A DNA stretch of 64,000 nucleotides from Hydrotalea flava (GCF_001623405.1 NZ_LUHG01000106.1:18601-82600), one strand, 5' to 3'; positions 1 to 9,776 are shown, counted from the stretch's first letter. Translations and numbers: made by a program. The notes: generated by a model not told the origin, from the letters alone.

Positions 1-415
1 CTACCTTTTTAACAACAGGTTTGTACTCCTGACGCTGGCGTTTTTGTTGCTTATGCGAGTCGCTTCTGCGTTTTAACTGGGCTTCATGCTCATCGTGCCA
101 TGCCTGAAATTTGGTCATAGCCGTTGCGTCATCAAATAATCCCAGTGAAACACCACGAAGCAAATGCTTCAGGTACAATACACCTTTAAAGGAAAGAATC
201 CTTCTTACTGTGTCGGTAGGTTGTGCACCTTTATGTAACCAGTCTAAAGCTTTCTGACGATCTAGTTGAATGGTTGCCGGTACGGTTAAAGGATTGTAAG
301 TGCCCAGTTTTTGGATGAATTTACCATCTCTGGGTGCACGGGCATCGGCCACTACGATAAAGTAGAATGGGCGTTTTTTACTGCCGTGTCTTTGTAATCT
401 CATTTTTACTGCCAT
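1..415 (-). CDS. rpsP: 30S ribosomal protein S16 (partial, 3' end beyond window)
   Basis: Encodes the small-subunit ribosomal protein S16. The start codon is at 413-415 on the minus strand and the protein begins [19 protein letters not shown], the typical S16 N-terminus, followed by the conserved [20 protein letters not shown] segment. About 138 codons are visible and the frame is still open at base 1. The visible part already exceeds the 80-90 residues of short S16 proteins: a basic Lys/Gln/Arg-rich extension follows the core, as is common in Bacteroidota S16. In many bacteria rpsP is next to rimM and trmD; here trmD lies about 9 kb away on the other strand, so that operon is not kept. Confidence 0.95.
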   Translation of the reverse strand, partial: MAVKMRLQRHGSKKRPFYFIVVADARAPRDGKFIQKLGTYNPLTVPATIQLDRQKALDWLHKGAQPTDTVRRILSFKGVLYLKHLLRGVSLGLFDDATAMTKFQAWHDEHEAQLKRRSDSHKQQKRQRQEYKPVVKKV

Positions 416-566
416 GTTAAATAGACATTTAAAGGCGTTAATAAATAGGGTTTCAATTTTATTTGGACGGCGAAAATAATAAAGGATTGCTTTCCTTCCA
501 ACTTTACCTGTTTAGTTTTTGTTATTTAATACAAAATTATGAGCATTGCTCGTATTTTTTTGACAT

Positions 567-1889
567 TTATCGCCTTAACCCGGGCATTCTGCCACCCATA
601 GGTAATTTATTCATGGCACCCATCATTTTTTTCATTTGTTCAAATTGTTTCATAAAGGCATTTACTTCCTGAATATCTTTTCCGCTGCCTTTGGCAATGC
701 GTAACTTTCTTTTCTGGTCAATCACATCCGGATTGGCTCTTTCTTCGGGTGTCATGGAATGAATAATGGCTTCTATGCCTTTAAACGCATCATCATTAAT
801 ATCTACATCTTTAATGGCTTTACCTACACCGGGTATCATGCCCATTAAATCTTTCAGGTTTCCCATTTTTTTAATTTGCTGCAGTTGCTCTAAAAAATCC
901 TGAAAATCGAATTGATTTTTCCTGATTTTTTTCTCCAGCTTTCTGGCACGTTCTTCATCAAACTGCTCCTGCGCTTTTTCTACTAATGAAGCAATATCAC
1001 CCATACCCAAAATACGCTGCGCCATACGGTCGGGATAAAACACATCGAGTGTATCCATTTTTTCGCCGCTACTCATAAATTTGATGGGCTTCTGCACCGT
1101 GTATTGAATGGATAGCGCCGCTCCACCACGTGTATCGCCATCTAATTTGGTTAATACCACGCCGGTAAAATCGAGCCGGTCGTTAAAAGCTTTGGCGGTG
1201 TTTACCGCATCCTGTCCGGTCATGGCATCTACCACAAATAAAATTTCGGAAGGGTTTACGGCTTGTTTAATGTTGGCCACTTCGGTCATCATTACTTCAT
1301 CAATGGCCAAACGGCCTGCCGTATCTATAATCACCACATTTTTGTTCTGGGCTTTGGCTGCTTTCAGTGCATGCTGCACTATGCTCACCGCATCTTTGTT
1401 ATCGCGTTCTGCATAAACGGGCACACCAACCTGTTCTGCCAAAACGGTTAACTGGTCAATAGCCGCTGGGCGATAAATATCGGCAGCTACCACCATGGGC
1501 GATTTGCCTTTTTGGTTTTTTAGATAATGGGCCAGCTTGCCCGTAAACGTTGTTTTACCACTACCCTGTAAGCCTGCAATTAAAATGATGGCAGGATTGC
1601 CGGTTACTGAAAATTCAGCCGCTGTACCCCCCATTAACGCTGTTAATTCATCCTGTACAATCTTTACCATTAACTGGCCCGGACTTACAGCATTGATTAC
1701 CTTTTCGCCAATGGCTTTATCTTTTACTTTATCGGTAAACTCTTTGGCAATTTTAAAGTTCACATCTGCATCAATCAATGCCCTGCGAATATCTTTCACG
1801 GTATTGGCTACATTCAGCTCGTTAATGCGTGCCTGGCCTTTTAGATTTTTAAATGCGGATTCTAATTTTTCACTCAGTGAATTAAACAT
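567..1889 (-). CDS. ffh: Signal recognition particle protein Ffh
   Basis: GTPase subunit of the signal recognition particle, which binds 4.5S RNA and signal sequences and brings nascent membrane proteins to FtsY. The 440-residue product has the N domain (residues 1-90), the G domain with P-loop GLQGSGKTT (about 108-116), DTAGR (about 190) and TKLDGDTRGG (about 247-256), and a methionine-rich C-terminal M domain ending in MGGRMPGLRR. Length and motif order match the family. The start MFNSLSEKLESAFKNLKG is the usual Ffh start. It lies downstream of rpoD on the same strand, but a terminator-like hairpin at 1921-1948 separates them. Confidence 0.97.
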   Translation of the reverse strand: MFNSLSEKLESAFKNLKGQARINELNVANTVKDIRRALIDADVNFKIAKEFTDKVKDKAIGEKVINAVSPGQLMVKIVQDELTALMGGTAAEFSVTGNPAIILIAGLQGSGKTTFTGKLAHYLKNQKGKSPMVVAADIYRPAAIDQLTVLAEQVGVPVYAERDNKDAVSIVQHALKAAKAQNKNVVIIDTAGRLAIDEVMMTEVANIKQAVNPSEILFVVDAMTGQDAVNTAKAFNDRLDFTGVVLTKLDGDTRGGAALSIQYTVQKPIKFMSSGEKMDTLDVFYPDRMAQRILGMGDIASLVEKAQEQFDEERARKLEKKIRKNQFDFQDFLEQLQQIKKMGNLKDLMGMIPGVGKAIKDVDINDDAFKGIEAIIHSMTPEERANPDVIDQKRKLRIAKGSGKDIQEVNAFMKQFEQMKKMMGAMNKLPMGGRMPGLRR

Positions 1890-1920
1890 AATGCATCAAT
1901 TAATGGTCTGTTTATCATTA

Positions 1921-1948
1921 AAAAAGTGAACCGGTAAGTTCACTTTTT
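1921..1948 (-). terminator. Rho-independent terminator between rpoD and ffh
   Basis: A perfect 11-bp stem, AAAAAGTGAAC (1921-1931) and GTTCACTTTTT (1938-1948), closes a 6-nt loop. Read on the minus strand it sits 36 nt after the rpoD stop codon and its stem ends in a run of T. It would end sigma-factor transcripts before ffh. Confidence 0.75.
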
Positions 1949-1983
1949 AATTTGATGCTGCAAATATAATGGCAACTGTGTTT

Positions 1984-2850
1984 TTAACCCAGGTAAACCT
2001 TTAAATGCTTGCAGCGGCTGGTACTTCTTAACTTATTAATGGCTTTATCTTTTATTTGCCGTACTCTTTCACGGGTTAAATTAAACCTTTCGCCAATATC
2101 TTCCAGGCTCAACGATTCTTCCGTACCTATGCCAAAAAAGTAACAAACCACTTCTTTCTGCCTTTCGGTTAACGTTTTAAGGCTGCGCTGTACTTCTTTT
2201 TTTAATGATTCATAATGCTCAACCGCCATATCAGTTCGTTCAGCATTGGGGTTGCACATAATATCGAGCAGGGTATTATCTTCTCCATCGCCCAAAGGCG
2301 TATCTACACTAATGTGGCGGGCATTTACCTGCATGGCGGCATTAATTTCAGAAAGGTCGGTTTCTAATAATTCAGCCAATTCTTCTAAAGTAGGTTCTCT
2401 TTCATTTTCCTGTTCTAATTGTTGAATGGCACGCCCAATGCGGTTGGTAAGGCCAACTTTATTCAGCGGCAAACGCACAATACGGCTTTGTTCGGCCAAT
2501 GCCTGTAGAATGCTTTGGCGTATCCACCAAACGGCATATGAAATAAATTTAAACCCCCGGGTTTCATCAAAACGAAGGGCCGCTTTCATTAAACCCAAAT
2601 TGCCCTCATTAATTAAATCGGGCAGGGTTAAGCCCTGATTTTGATATTGCTTGGCTACCGATACAACAAAACGCAGGTTGGCTTTGACTAATTTTTCTAA
2701 AGCAGCCTGATCATTGTTTTTGATGCGAATAGCTAATTTCACCTCTTCTTCGGGTGAAATTAATTCTACCTTCCCAATTTCCTGCAAGTACTTCTCTAAA
2801 CTCTGGCTCTCCCGATTGGTGATGGATTTAGCGATTTTGAGTTGACGCAT
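1984..2850 (-). CDS. rpoD: Primary RNA polymerase sigma factor RpoD/SigA, short Bacteroidota form
   Basis: Principal sigma-70 factor that directs RNA polymerase to housekeeping promoters. The 288-residue product begins [21 protein letters not shown], the characteristic start of Bacteroidota primary sigma factors; I chose this ATG over one two codons upstream. Region 1.2 is followed by region 2 ([35 protein letters not shown], and the -10-binding [19 protein letters not shown]), region 3 and region 4 ([20 protein letters not shown]). The protein lacks the long acidic region 1.1 of proteobacterial RpoD, which is normal for the phylum. It is consistent with the TAnnTTTG-type promoters proposed elsewhere in this window. 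Confidence 0.95.
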   Translation of the reverse strand: MRQLKIAKSITNRESQSLEKYLQEIGKVELISPEEEVKLAIRIKNNDQAALEKLVKANLRFVVSVAKQYQNQGLTLPDLINEGNLGLMKAALRFDETRGFKFISYAVWWIRQSILQALAEQSRIVRLPLNKVGLTNRIGRAIQQLEQENEREPTLEELAELLETDLSEINAAMQVNARHISVDTPLGDGEDNTLLDIMCNPNAERTDMAVEHYESLKKEVQRSLKTLTERQKEVVCYFFGIGTEESLSLEDIGERFNLTRERVRQIKDKAINKLRSTSRCKHLKVYLG

Positions 2851-3118
2851 ACTCATAGCAGCGGTTGTTTTGTGTTAGATGGAATAAGTTGGTTTTGGTG
2901 GAGGAGATGATAATTTTTTCAAATAGCAATTTAATTTATTTAAAGCATATCTCCCAAAAAATATATTTTGAAGGGTTTAAACCGCTAAAAGCCCCATTTC
3001 AGTAGGTTTAAACCGGAATACAAACCCAATAAACTTACTGTTTTAAAAAAAACATTTGGAGGGTATGTATAATTTAATATTATTGCAGCCCACAAAGTAG
3101 TTTAGTAAAGCATTTATA

Positions 3119-3502
3119 ATGAGCAAAAAACAGTTATTTACAATTGAATTCCCCGTAAGATGCTCGCCAGGTATTTTATATGAGTTTTTAAGTACCCCGG
3201 CCGGTTTGCAAGAATGGTTTGCAGATAAAGTGGATGAATGGGATGGCGTATATAGTTTTAGCTGGAACGGCGGAACACCCGATAAGGCCAAAATTGTGGA
3301 CAAAGAGCAGGATAAATTTATCCGTTTTCACTGGCTGCATAGCGAGAAGAATGAATATTTTGAATTCAGGATTGAAAAAACAGAAATTTCTAACCAAACC
3401 ATTTTGGTGGTAAAAGATTTTGCGGAAAAAAATGAAATTAAAGACCAGAGCCGCCTTTGGGAATACCAGATTAAAGAGTTATTTCACCGCTTAGGCAGCT
3501 AA
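3119..3502 (+). CDS. START-like domain protein
   Basis: A 127-residue protein with the layout of a START/AHSA1-like fold: an N-terminal strand (QLFTIEFPVRCSPGILYEFLSTP), the typical LQEWFADKVD segment where START-like proteins have a W-F pair, then alternating beta strands and a C-terminal helix (QSRLWEYQIKELFHRLG). Single-domain cytosolic members are conserved across Bacteroidota and their ligand is not known. It starts 268 bases after the divergent rpoD start, and its last four bases overlap the convergent gene at 3499-4083. The family call is confident; the function is unknown. Confidence 0.8.
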   Translation: MSKKQLFTIEFPVRCSPGILYEFLSTPAGLQEWFADKVDEWDGVYSFSWNGGTPDKAKIVDKEQDKFIRFHWLHSEKNEYFEFRIEKTEISNQTILVVKDFAEKNEIKDQSRLWEYQIKELFHRLGS

Positions 3503-4083
3503 TTCAATACATTTTTCATCAATGCTTCAAAAGCATCCTGAAAAAAAGCAGGGGCATCTGCCCACTGTTGCAGGGGTATTTTTCTAACTACTTTTATAAA
3601 AGGCCTCTCCATTAAAGTGCTTAATGCAACATCGGCCAACGGAATAGCATTGTTGTAATCAATAACATGCTGCCATTTATCTTCATCTGTCAATAAAAAC
3701 CAACCCGGTTGCGCTACAGGCAATTGTTGTAATTTGTGGGCATAAGCCTGAATAAATTTTCCACTCAATTGCAAAGTGATACTGAAATAATGGCCCCACC
3801 AAAAATAACTGCGAATGGCCAATTCATCATGCCGGGTAAAATAGCGCGGATAATCGAGCATTACCCAGGGTAAACCCTGATAATTTTCTCCTTTATATAT
3901 TTTAGGCGAAATTTGTTTTACCGCATCGGGTATATCTTTCGCCTGTTGCAATAAAATTTGATAGCAACTGCATGCCTCACCCAATACCGTATTGGCTGCA
4001 GCAATAATGCGGTTCTTTGTTAAAATAACCGGTATGTTAGTAACCAGTTCTAATTCTGCGGCCGAAAGTTTTACATTTGCCAT
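3499..4083 (-). CDS. Conserved hypothetical protein (194 aa)
   Basis: I do not recognise a named domain. The product is soluble, with no signal peptide or membrane helix, and rich in aromatic residues (GLPWVMLDYPRYF, YFWWGHYF). A central segment, RHDELAIRSYFWWGHYF, looks like a folded helical domain. Its start codon (4081-4083) lies back to back with the LptF/G-like permease gene at 4111, so the two promoters must fit in about 30 bp. The stop overlaps the START-like gene by four bases. Codon use resembles the neighbouring core genes, so it is probably a real, lineage-restricted gene. Confidence 0.75.
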   Translation of the reverse strand: MANVKLSAAELELVTNIPVILTKNRIIAAANTVLGEACSCYQILLQQAKDIPDAVKQISPKIYKGENYQGLPWVMLDYPRYFTRHDELAIRSYFWWGHYFSITLQLSGKFIQAYAHKLQQLPVAQPGWFLLTDEDKWQHVIDYNNAIPLADVALSTLMERPFIKVVRKIPLQQWADAPAFFQDAFEALMKNVLN

Positions 4084-4110
4084 AACGCAACAATAGTAAG
4101 AAAGGAATTT

Positions 4111-5571
4111 GTGATAAAAAAATTAGACATTTTAGTAGTACGTGCATTTATTGGCCCCTTTCTGGCCACTTTTTTAATTGCATTATTTGTACTGGTAATG
4201 CAGTTTTTTTGGTTATATATTGATGATTTGGTGGGTAAAGGTATTGACTTTGGCACATTGGCATACTTAACAGGATTAGTGGCCATTACCTGGGTACCGC
4301 TGGCATTACCGCTGGCTTTGCTGCTTTCCTCTATCATGACTTTCGGAAACCTGGGCGAATCATTTGAAATTGTAGCCATTAAAGCTGCCGGCATTCCTTT
4401 ATTGCGTTTCATGCGGCCTTTATTAATTGTTACCATCATCATTAGTGGCATTGCTTTTTTGTTCGCCAATAATATTATTCCGGTAGCACAATTAAAATTA
4501 GCATCATTGCAATACGATATTATTGTTGCTAAACCTGCCTTCGACATTAAAGAAGGTGTTTTTTACAATAAAATTGAAGGCAATGTGATTAAATTGGGGA
4601 AGAAAGAAACTGATGACAGCACCATTAAAAAAATTGTAATTTTCAAAAAAACCTATGGACTGCAGGATAATTTAATTACTGCCGAAAGTGGTGTAATGAA
4701 AGTTACACCCGATAAAAAATTCCTGGAATTTGAATTGAAGGATGGTTACAGCTATGAAGAAAAAGGGCCCCGCCAAACCATTCAAACCGATTTTACCCGA
4801 ACGCATTTTGCAACTTATACCAAACTATTTGATTTAAGCACCTTTCAAATGAACCGTACCAAAGACAGTGCCTTTATTTACGATCCTAAAATGTTAAGCG
4901 TTCGGCAATTAAATACCACCATCGATTCTTTGGAAAATTTACAGGCTTATTATTTAAAACGTTCTAAAATAGAAATTAACCCCTATTTATCATTTGCCAA
5001 ATACATGGATTCTACCTGGCCTAAAACCGATACCGGCTTTTTAAAATCGGTTGCTTCTATTCAACAACTTATTCCCGATTCAGAAAGGCATTATATTCAG
5101 GAACGCAGTTTGAGCCAGTTGGGTACTATTACCAATAATGTTTCTTTAATTTATGACGATTATAAAACCCGGCAGGATTCTTTATTAAAACATGAAATTG
5201 AATGGCATAGAAAGTTTACGTTAAGTGTAGCCTGTATTGTATTGTTTTTAATTGGCGCACCGCTTGGTTCTATTATTCGCAAAGGGGGATTGGGTACACC
5301 ATTAGTATTTGCCATTGTGTTTTTTGTATTGTTTCACTTACTGAATACCTTTGGCGAAAAATTTGCCAAAAGCAACGTAATGAGTCCGCTGGCCGGTATG
5401 TGGCTTTCAACATTGGTATTAATACCTATTGGATTTTTTCTTACTTATAAAGCCATGCGTGATTCGCAGTTGTTTAATCAGGAATTTTATTACAGAACTT
5501 TCAAGATAGTCAGAAAATTTATTCATAGAAAGAAAACAGAATACGAAAACAAGCGCCATAGTGCGGCATAA
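4111..5571 (+). CDS. LptF/LptG family permease
   Basis: Inner-membrane permease of the YjgP/YjgQ family; LptF and LptG, with the ATPase LptB, extract lipopolysaccharide from the inner membrane for transport to the outer membrane. The 486-residue product has N-terminal helices (FIGPFLATFLIALFVLVMQFFWLYIDDLVGKG, the family signature region), two more near residues 50-125, a long periplasmic beta-rich segment (about 135-370) and three C-terminal helices (SVACIVLFLIGAPLGSIIRKGG onward). I chose the GTG start at 4111, preceded by AAAGGAA. As often in Bacteroidota only one such permease gene is visible here; no lptB is in the window. Whether it acts as LptF or LptG cannot be decided. Confidence 0.9.
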   Translation: MIKKLDILVVRAFIGPFLATFLIALFVLVMQFFWLYIDDLVGKGIDFGTLAYLTGLVAITWVPLALPLALLLSSIMTFGNLGESFEIVAIKAAGIPLLRFMRPLLIVTIIISGIAFLFANNIIPVAQLKLASLQYDIIVAKPAFDIKEGVFYNKIEGNVIKLGKKETDDSTIKKIVIFKKTYGLQDNLITAESGVMKVTPDKKFLEFELKDGYSYEEKGPRQTIQTDFTRTHFATYTKLFDLSTFQMNRTKDSAFIYDPKMLSVRQLNTTIDSLENLQAYYLKRSKIEINPYLSFAKYMDSTWPKTDTGFLKSVASIQQLIPDSERHYIQERSLSQLGTITNNVSLIYDDYKTRQDSLLKHEIEWHRKFTLSVACIVLFLIGAPLGSIIRKGGLGTPLVFAIVFFVLFHLLNTFGEKFAKSNVMSPLAGMWLSTLVLIPIGFFLTYKAMRDSQLFNQEFYYRTFKIVRKFIHRKKTEYENKRHSAA

Positions 5572-5679
5572 TGTGATAGGTTTAGAATGAATAACTGATG
5601 TAATTACCGGCATAACTACAAATATTCAGTAAAACAGTTTTCATTCCATATTACAAATCATTCAAAACAATTACTGCTC

Positions 5680-6108
5680 ATGAAAACAATTACCAAATGG
5701 GTAACCCACCTGGCTTTTAATAGCAGCGACGAAAATAACCATACTGTTCGTTTAGATACCAACGCTGCTGATGGAAGCTTAAACAGTGGCATGAGCCCAA
5801 AAAAAATGTTATTGGGTGCTTTAAATACTTGTAGTGGAATGGATGTGGTAGGTATTTTACAAAAAATGAAAGTACATTTCACCACCTTTGAAATAGAAGC
5901 CAATGCCGAACAAACCACCACACATCCAAAAGTATTTACCCGCATCCATTTAACCTATAAAGCAGATATTGCACCGGAAGCATCCCATCAATTTAAAAAA
6001 GCCATTGAACTTTCGCTAAATACCTACTGCGGTATAGCTGCCATGTTGCAAAAGCATTGTAAAATTGAGTATAGCATTGCTTTGCCTCCCTCTACCAAAA
6101 ATAAATAA
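5680..6108 (+). CDS. OsmC family protein (peroxiredoxin-like)
   Basis: A 142-residue OsmC/Ohr-fold protein. The two redox cysteines expected of the family are present: one in LGALNTCSGMDVVGIL at about residue 48 and one in LNTYCGIAAML at about residue 122. These reduce organic hydroperoxides in characterised members. Sequence and length fit the OsmC rather than the Ohr subgroup, but I cannot separate them with confidence. It is followed after 8 bases by a cation-efflux gene on the same strand, so the two may be co-transcribed. Confidence 0.85.
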   Translation: MKTITKWVTHLAFNSSDENNHTVRLDTNAADGSLNSGMSPKKMLLGALNTCSGMDVVGILQKMKVHFTTFEIEANAEQTTTHPKVFTRIHLTYKADIAPEASHQFKKAIELSLNTYCGIAAMLQKHCKIEYSIALPPSTKNK

Positions 6109-6116
6109 CCCATACT

Positions 6117-7112
6117 TTGCAGAAAGAAAAACAAAATTATCGTTTGCAGTTGTTTATTACGCTTTTAAGTGTAGTGCTGTTTGCTGTAAAAATTATTGCG
6201 TTTTATCTCACCAACTCTATTGCTGTTCTAACCGATGCTTTAGAAAGTACGGTAAACATGCTGGCAGGTTTAATTGGCTTGTACTCATTATATATTACCG
6301 CAAAACCAAAAGACAAAGAACATCCTTACGGCCATGGCAAAGCAGAATTTATTTCTGCTGCAGTAGAAGGCTCACTGATTATTACAGCAGGTATTTATAT
6401 TATTTTTCAAACTATACAAAGTTTCTTTGTACAAAAACCGGTACAGGAATTAGATAAGGGTATTATACTGGTTGCCATTACAGCCATTGTAAATTTTGTT
6501 GCAGGCTGGTGGTGTTTACATATTGGCCAAAAAAACAATTCATTAGCCTTAAAAGCCAGTGGCAAACATTTACAATTAGATACTTATTCAACCATTGTTA
6601 TTATTGTTGGTTTATTTATTATAAAAATAACCAACTTATTTTGGTTAGATAAACTACTGGCATTAGGTATTAGTGCCGTAATTATGGTAAATGGCTACAA
6701 AATTGTACGGGCATCATTAGCAGGCATTATGGATGAAGCAGATATGGAACTACTTAAAAAATTAGTAACCACACTTAACCAGAACAGAAGAAATAATTGG
6801 ATTGATTTACACAACCTGCGGGTAATTAAATATGGCGCCACCCTGCATGTTGATTGCCATTTAACCCTGCCCTGGTACATGAATTTACATGAAGCACATA
6901 CTGAAGTAGATGAATTGGAAGCATTGGTTATTAAAACCTTTGGAGATGATATTGAACTCTTTGTTCATACCGATGGCTGCCTGCCTTTTAGCTGCCAGGT
7001 ATGTATTAAAACCGATTGCCACGTAAGGCAACACGCTTTCACGCAAAAGGTAACATGGACATTGGATAATATTCTCTCTAATCAAAAACACAATGCCCCC
7101 GCCATCACTTAA
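6117..7112 (+). CDS. Cation diffusion facilitator family transporter
   Basis: Inner-membrane divalent metal/proton antiporter (zinc, iron or manganese type). Six predicted helices are present with the metal-site residues of the family: LTDALESTVNM in helix 2, the HPYGHGKAEF loop motif, and KHLQLDTYSTIV in helix 5, then a cytoplasmic C-terminal domain. The 331-residue chain ends in an unusual cysteine cluster, CLPFSCQVCIKTDCHVRQH, that could bind a metal. The start is uncertain: the frame has no early ATG, and the TTG at 6117 lies inside an ACTTTGC sequence that resembles a promoter -7 box; a TTG near 6147 is an alternative. Confidence 0.88.
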   Translation: MQKEKQNYRLQLFITLLSVVLFAVKIIAFYLTNSIAVLTDALESTVNMLAGLIGLYSLYITAKPKDKEHPYGHGKAEFISAAVEGSLIITAGIYIIFQTIQSFFVQKPVQELDKGIILVAITAIVNFVAGWWCLHIGQKNNSLALKASGKHLQLDTYSTIVIIVGLFIIKITNLFWLDKLLALGISAVIMVNGYKIVRASLAGIMDEADMELLKKLVTTLNQNRRNNWIDLHNLRVIKYGATLHVDCHLTLPWYMNLHEAHTEVDELEALVIKTFGDDIELFVHTDGCLPFSCQVCIKTDCHVRQHAFTQKVTWTLDNILSNQKHNAPAIT

Positions 7113-7116
7113 CAAA

Positions 7117-7144
7117 TTGTTGTAGTGTGAACTGATTACCTTTG
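7117..7144 (+). promoter_or_regulatory. Bacteroidota-type promoter for the M20 dipeptidase
   Basis: TACCTTTG at 7137-7144 matches the Bacteroidota -7 consensus TAnnTTTG exactly, and TTG at 7117-7119 can serve as the -33 element with a 17-nt spacer. Transcription would start near 7151, leaving a short untranslated region before the ATG at 7185. Confidence 0.5.
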
Positions 7145-7184
7145 TCTTCTTCATTCAATGCTTAAAAAATTAAAAAATGCACAT

Positions 7185-8564
7185 ATGGAAACATGGAAAA
7201 ATTACATTGAAAGCCATCAACAACGCTTTTTAAATGAATTGATTGAGTTATTAAAAATACCCAGCATTAGCGCCAGAAGCGAAAATAAACCCGATATGCT
7301 GCATTGCGCTACTTTAGTTGAAAATAAATTAAAAGAAGCAGGTGCAGACAAAGTTAACATATACAATACTAACGGACACCCAATTGTGTATGCAGAAAAA
7401 ATAATCGACACCGCCAAACCCACTATTTTGGTATATGGCCATTATGATGTGCAGCCAGCCGACCCATTGAACCTTTGGAACAGTCCGCCTTTTGAACCGA
7501 TAATAAAAGATGGCAAAATTTATGCACGGGGTTCGGCGGATGATAAAGGCCAGTTTTACATGCACGTAAAAGCATTAGAAACCATGCTGCAAACCCATTC
7601 AATGCCCTGCAATATGAAATTAATTATTGAAGGGGAAGAAGAAGTGGGCAGCCCGAATCTGGCAACTTTTGTAGAAACACATCAGGATTTATTGGCCTGC
7701 GATGTAATACTCATTAGCGATACTTCAATGATTGCTTTAGATACACCCTCAATTGATGTTGGCGTTCGCGGACTAAGTTATATTGAAGTAGAAGTAACCG
7801 GCCCCAATCGGGATTTGCATAGTGGTGTATATGGTGGCGCCGTTGCCAACCCTGCTACTATATTGGCTAAATTAATTGCCTCCTGCCACGATGAAAATAA
7901 TCATATTACCATTCCCGGTTTTTATGATGATGTATTGGAAATTAGTCAGGAAGAAAGAACCGAAATGGCAAAAGCACCATTCGATGAAGAAGCCTATAAA
8001 AAAGAATTAGGTATTTCAGCTGTTTGGGGCGAAAAAGGTTATTCAATCATTGAACGTACCGGCATTCGTCCTACTTTGGAAGTAAATGGTATATGGAGTG
8101 GCTATACCGGCGAAGGTGCTAAAACCGTATTACCCTCTAAAGCCTATGCTAAAATTTCGGCTCGTTTGGTGCCCAACCAATCTTCCAAAAAAATTACAGC
8201 AGCACTTATCCGCTATTTTGAAAACGCTGCACCGGCAGGTATTACCGTAAAAGCTACCGAACATCATGGCGGCGAACCCTATCAAACCCCCATCGATTCT
8301 ATTGAGTACTTAGCTGCGTCAAAAGCAATGCTAACAACACTGGGAAAAGAACCTGTTCCGGTTCGTGGCGGTGGCAGCATACCCATTTGCGATTTATTTG
8401 AAAAAACATTACATAAAAAAATTGTGTTTTTAGGCTTTGGATTGGATAGTGATAACCTGCACAGTCCTAATGAAAAATTTGATTTGGCTAATTTTTATAA
8501 AGGCATTGAAACCATTCCTTATTTCTTTCAATATTTTACAGAATTGTACCTGGCAAAACATTAA
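7185..8564 (+). CDS. M20 family dipeptidase
   Basis: Zinc-dependent cytosolic dipeptidase of the M20 (ArgE/DapE/CNDP) family. The metal and catalytic motifs are in order: GHYDVQP, ARGSADDKGQFYMH, the catalytic and bridging glutamates in EGEEEVGS, DTSMI, and a C-terminal histidine in GLDSDNLHSPNEKFD. The inserted dimerisation lid domain lies between about residues 190 and 390. I start at METWKNYIESHQQRF (459 residues); an upstream in-frame ATG at 7158 would add nine residues but lies only about 7 nt after the predicted transcription start. A strong terminator follows at 8587-8617. Confidence 0.9.
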   Translation: METWKNYIESHQQRFLNELIELLKIPSISARSENKPDMLHCATLVENKLKEAGADKVNIYNTNGHPIVYAEKIIDTAKPTILVYGHYDVQPADPLNLWNSPPFEPIIKDGKIYARGSADDKGQFYMHVKALETMLQTHSMPCNMKLIIEGEEEVGSPNLATFVETHQDLLACDVILISDTSMIALDTPSIDVGVRGLSYIEVEVTGPNRDLHSGVYGGAVANPATILAKLIASCHDENNHITIPGFYDDVLEISQEERTEMAKAPFDEEAYKKELGISAVWGEKGYSIIERTGIRPTLEVNGIWSGYTGEGAKTVLPSKAYAKISARLVPNQSSKKITAALIRYFENAAPAGITVKATEHHGGEPYQTPIDSIEYLAASKAMLTTLGKEPVPVRGGGSIPICDLFEKTLHKKIVFLGFGLDSDNLHSPNEKFDLANFYKGIETIPYFFQYFTELYLAKH

Positions 8565-8586
8565 TTGCATTAAACCTTCTTTGTGT

Positions 8587-8617
8587 AAAAGCGCAGCGCC
8601 GAAATGCTGCGCTTTTT
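8587..8617 (+). terminator. Rho-independent terminator after the dipeptidase gene
   Basis: AAAAGCGCAGC (8587-8597) pairs with GCTGCGCTTTTT (8606-8617) around an 8-nt loop, and the stem runs into T residues. It begins 22 bases after the stop codon. Confidence 0.85.
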
Positions 8618-8690
8618 ATGTTATGCTACCCGGTTTATTTTACTTCAAAAAATATTACCTTCAACCTTACTTACAGTAAATAAATGTTGC

Positions 8691-9083
8691 ATGGATGCCG
8701 TAAAAGAAAAAATAAGAATTGATAAATACCTGTGGTGTATACGCATTTTTAAAACCCGTTCGCTGGCAAGTGAAGCCTGCGAAAAAGGTAAAGTAAAATA
8801 CTTGGGCAATAATGTTAAACCCTCAAAAACAGTAGCTGTTGGCGATGAATATGAAATTAAAACCGAAACCCGTAAATGGATAATAAAAGTTACAGCACTG
8901 TTAAACCACCGGGTTGCGTATGCAGAAGCAATAAAACATTATATAGATATAACACCGGTTGAAGCTTTGGAGAAACCGGCTTTTCTGCCTCCCTCATTCC
9001 ATACAGGCAAGCGTTTGAGTAAAATTGGCCGCCCAACTAAAAGAGAAAGAAGAGATTTAGACAATTTTATGGAAAGTGAATAG
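8691..9083 (+). CDS. S4-domain RNA-binding protein (HslR-like)
   Basis: A 130-residue S4 RNA-binding protein. The S4 fold runs over residues 5-65 (RIDKYLWCIRIFKTRSLASEACEKG, VKPSKTVAVGDEYEI), followed by a basic C-terminal tail ending GRPTKRERRDLDNFM, typical of the HslR/Hsp15 family, which recycles 50S subunits carrying stalled peptidyl-tRNA in E. coli. I start at MDAVKEKIRIDKYLW (8691), because the longer frame from 8604 overlaps the terminator and promoter region. TrmD follows 12 bases later, suggesting a two-gene translation-related operon. Confidence 0.85.
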   Translation: MDAVKEKIRIDKYLWCIRIFKTRSLASEACEKGKVKYLGNNVKPSKTVAVGDEYEIKTETRKWIIKVTALLNHRVAYAEAIKHYIDITPVEALEKPAFLPPSFHTGKRLSKIGRPTKRERRDLDNFMESE

Positions 9084-9095
9084 CATCTTTGCAAA

Positions 9096-9776
9096 ATGAT
9101 AATTGATATTATTTCTGTTGTACCTGAATTATTAGAAAGTCCGTTGAATCATAGCATCATGAAACGGGCTCAGGAAAAAGGCTTGTTGCAGGTGCGTACG
9201 CACAATCTGCGCCAATGGGCCATCAACAAACATGGCCAGGTAGACGATTACCAGTACGGTGGAGGTGCCGGTATGGTAATGATGTGCGAACCGCTTTTTG
9301 AAGCCATTACCCATTTACAAAAAACAACTACCTACAATGAGATTATTTATTTAACGCCCGACGGAGAAACTTTTAATCAGTCAATGGCTAACCGTTTGTC
9401 ATTGCAACAAAATCTGCTGTTTATTTGTGGGCATTACAAAGGCATTGACCAGCGCATTCGTGATCATTTTGTTACCAAAGAAATATCCATTGGCGATTAT
9501 GTGCTTAGCGGCGGAGAATTGGCAGCAGCCGTAATTGTTGATGCCATTGGGCGTTTAATACCCGGTGTGTTGAATGATGAAACTTCTGCCTTATTCGATT
9601 CTTTTCAGGATAACCTTTTGGCGCCCCCGGTATACACCCGACCGGCAGATTTTAATGGATGGAAAGTGCCTGATATTTTATTGCAGGGCGATCCCAAAAA
9701 AGTAGAAGCATGGCGTTATGATACAGCATTAGCCATTACCAAAGCCAAACGCCCCGATTTGCTGAAAGAAGAATAA
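9096..9776 (+). CDS. trmD: tRNA (guanine-N1-)-methyltransferase TrmD
   Basis: SPOUT methyltransferase that makes m1G37 in tRNAs and prevents +1 frameshifting. The 226-residue sequence has the TrmD start ([21 protein letters not shown]), [17 protein letters not shown], and the trefoil-knot S-adenosylmethionine site ([41 protein letters not shown]). Length and motif order are standard. It lies 12 bases behind the S4-domain gene rather than in the usual rpsP-rimM-trmD-rplS cluster. Confidence 0.96.
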   Translation: MIIDIISVVPELLESPLNHSIMKRAQEKGLLQVRTHNLRQWAINKHGQVDDYQYGGGAGMVMMCEPLFEAITHLQKTTTYNEIIYLTPDGETFNQSMANRLSLQQNLLFICGHYKGIDQRIRDHFVTKEISIGDYVLSGGELAAAVIVDAIGRLIPGVLNDETSALFDSFQDNLLAPPVYTRPADFNGWKVPDILLQGDPKKVEAWRYDTALAITKAKRPDLLKEE

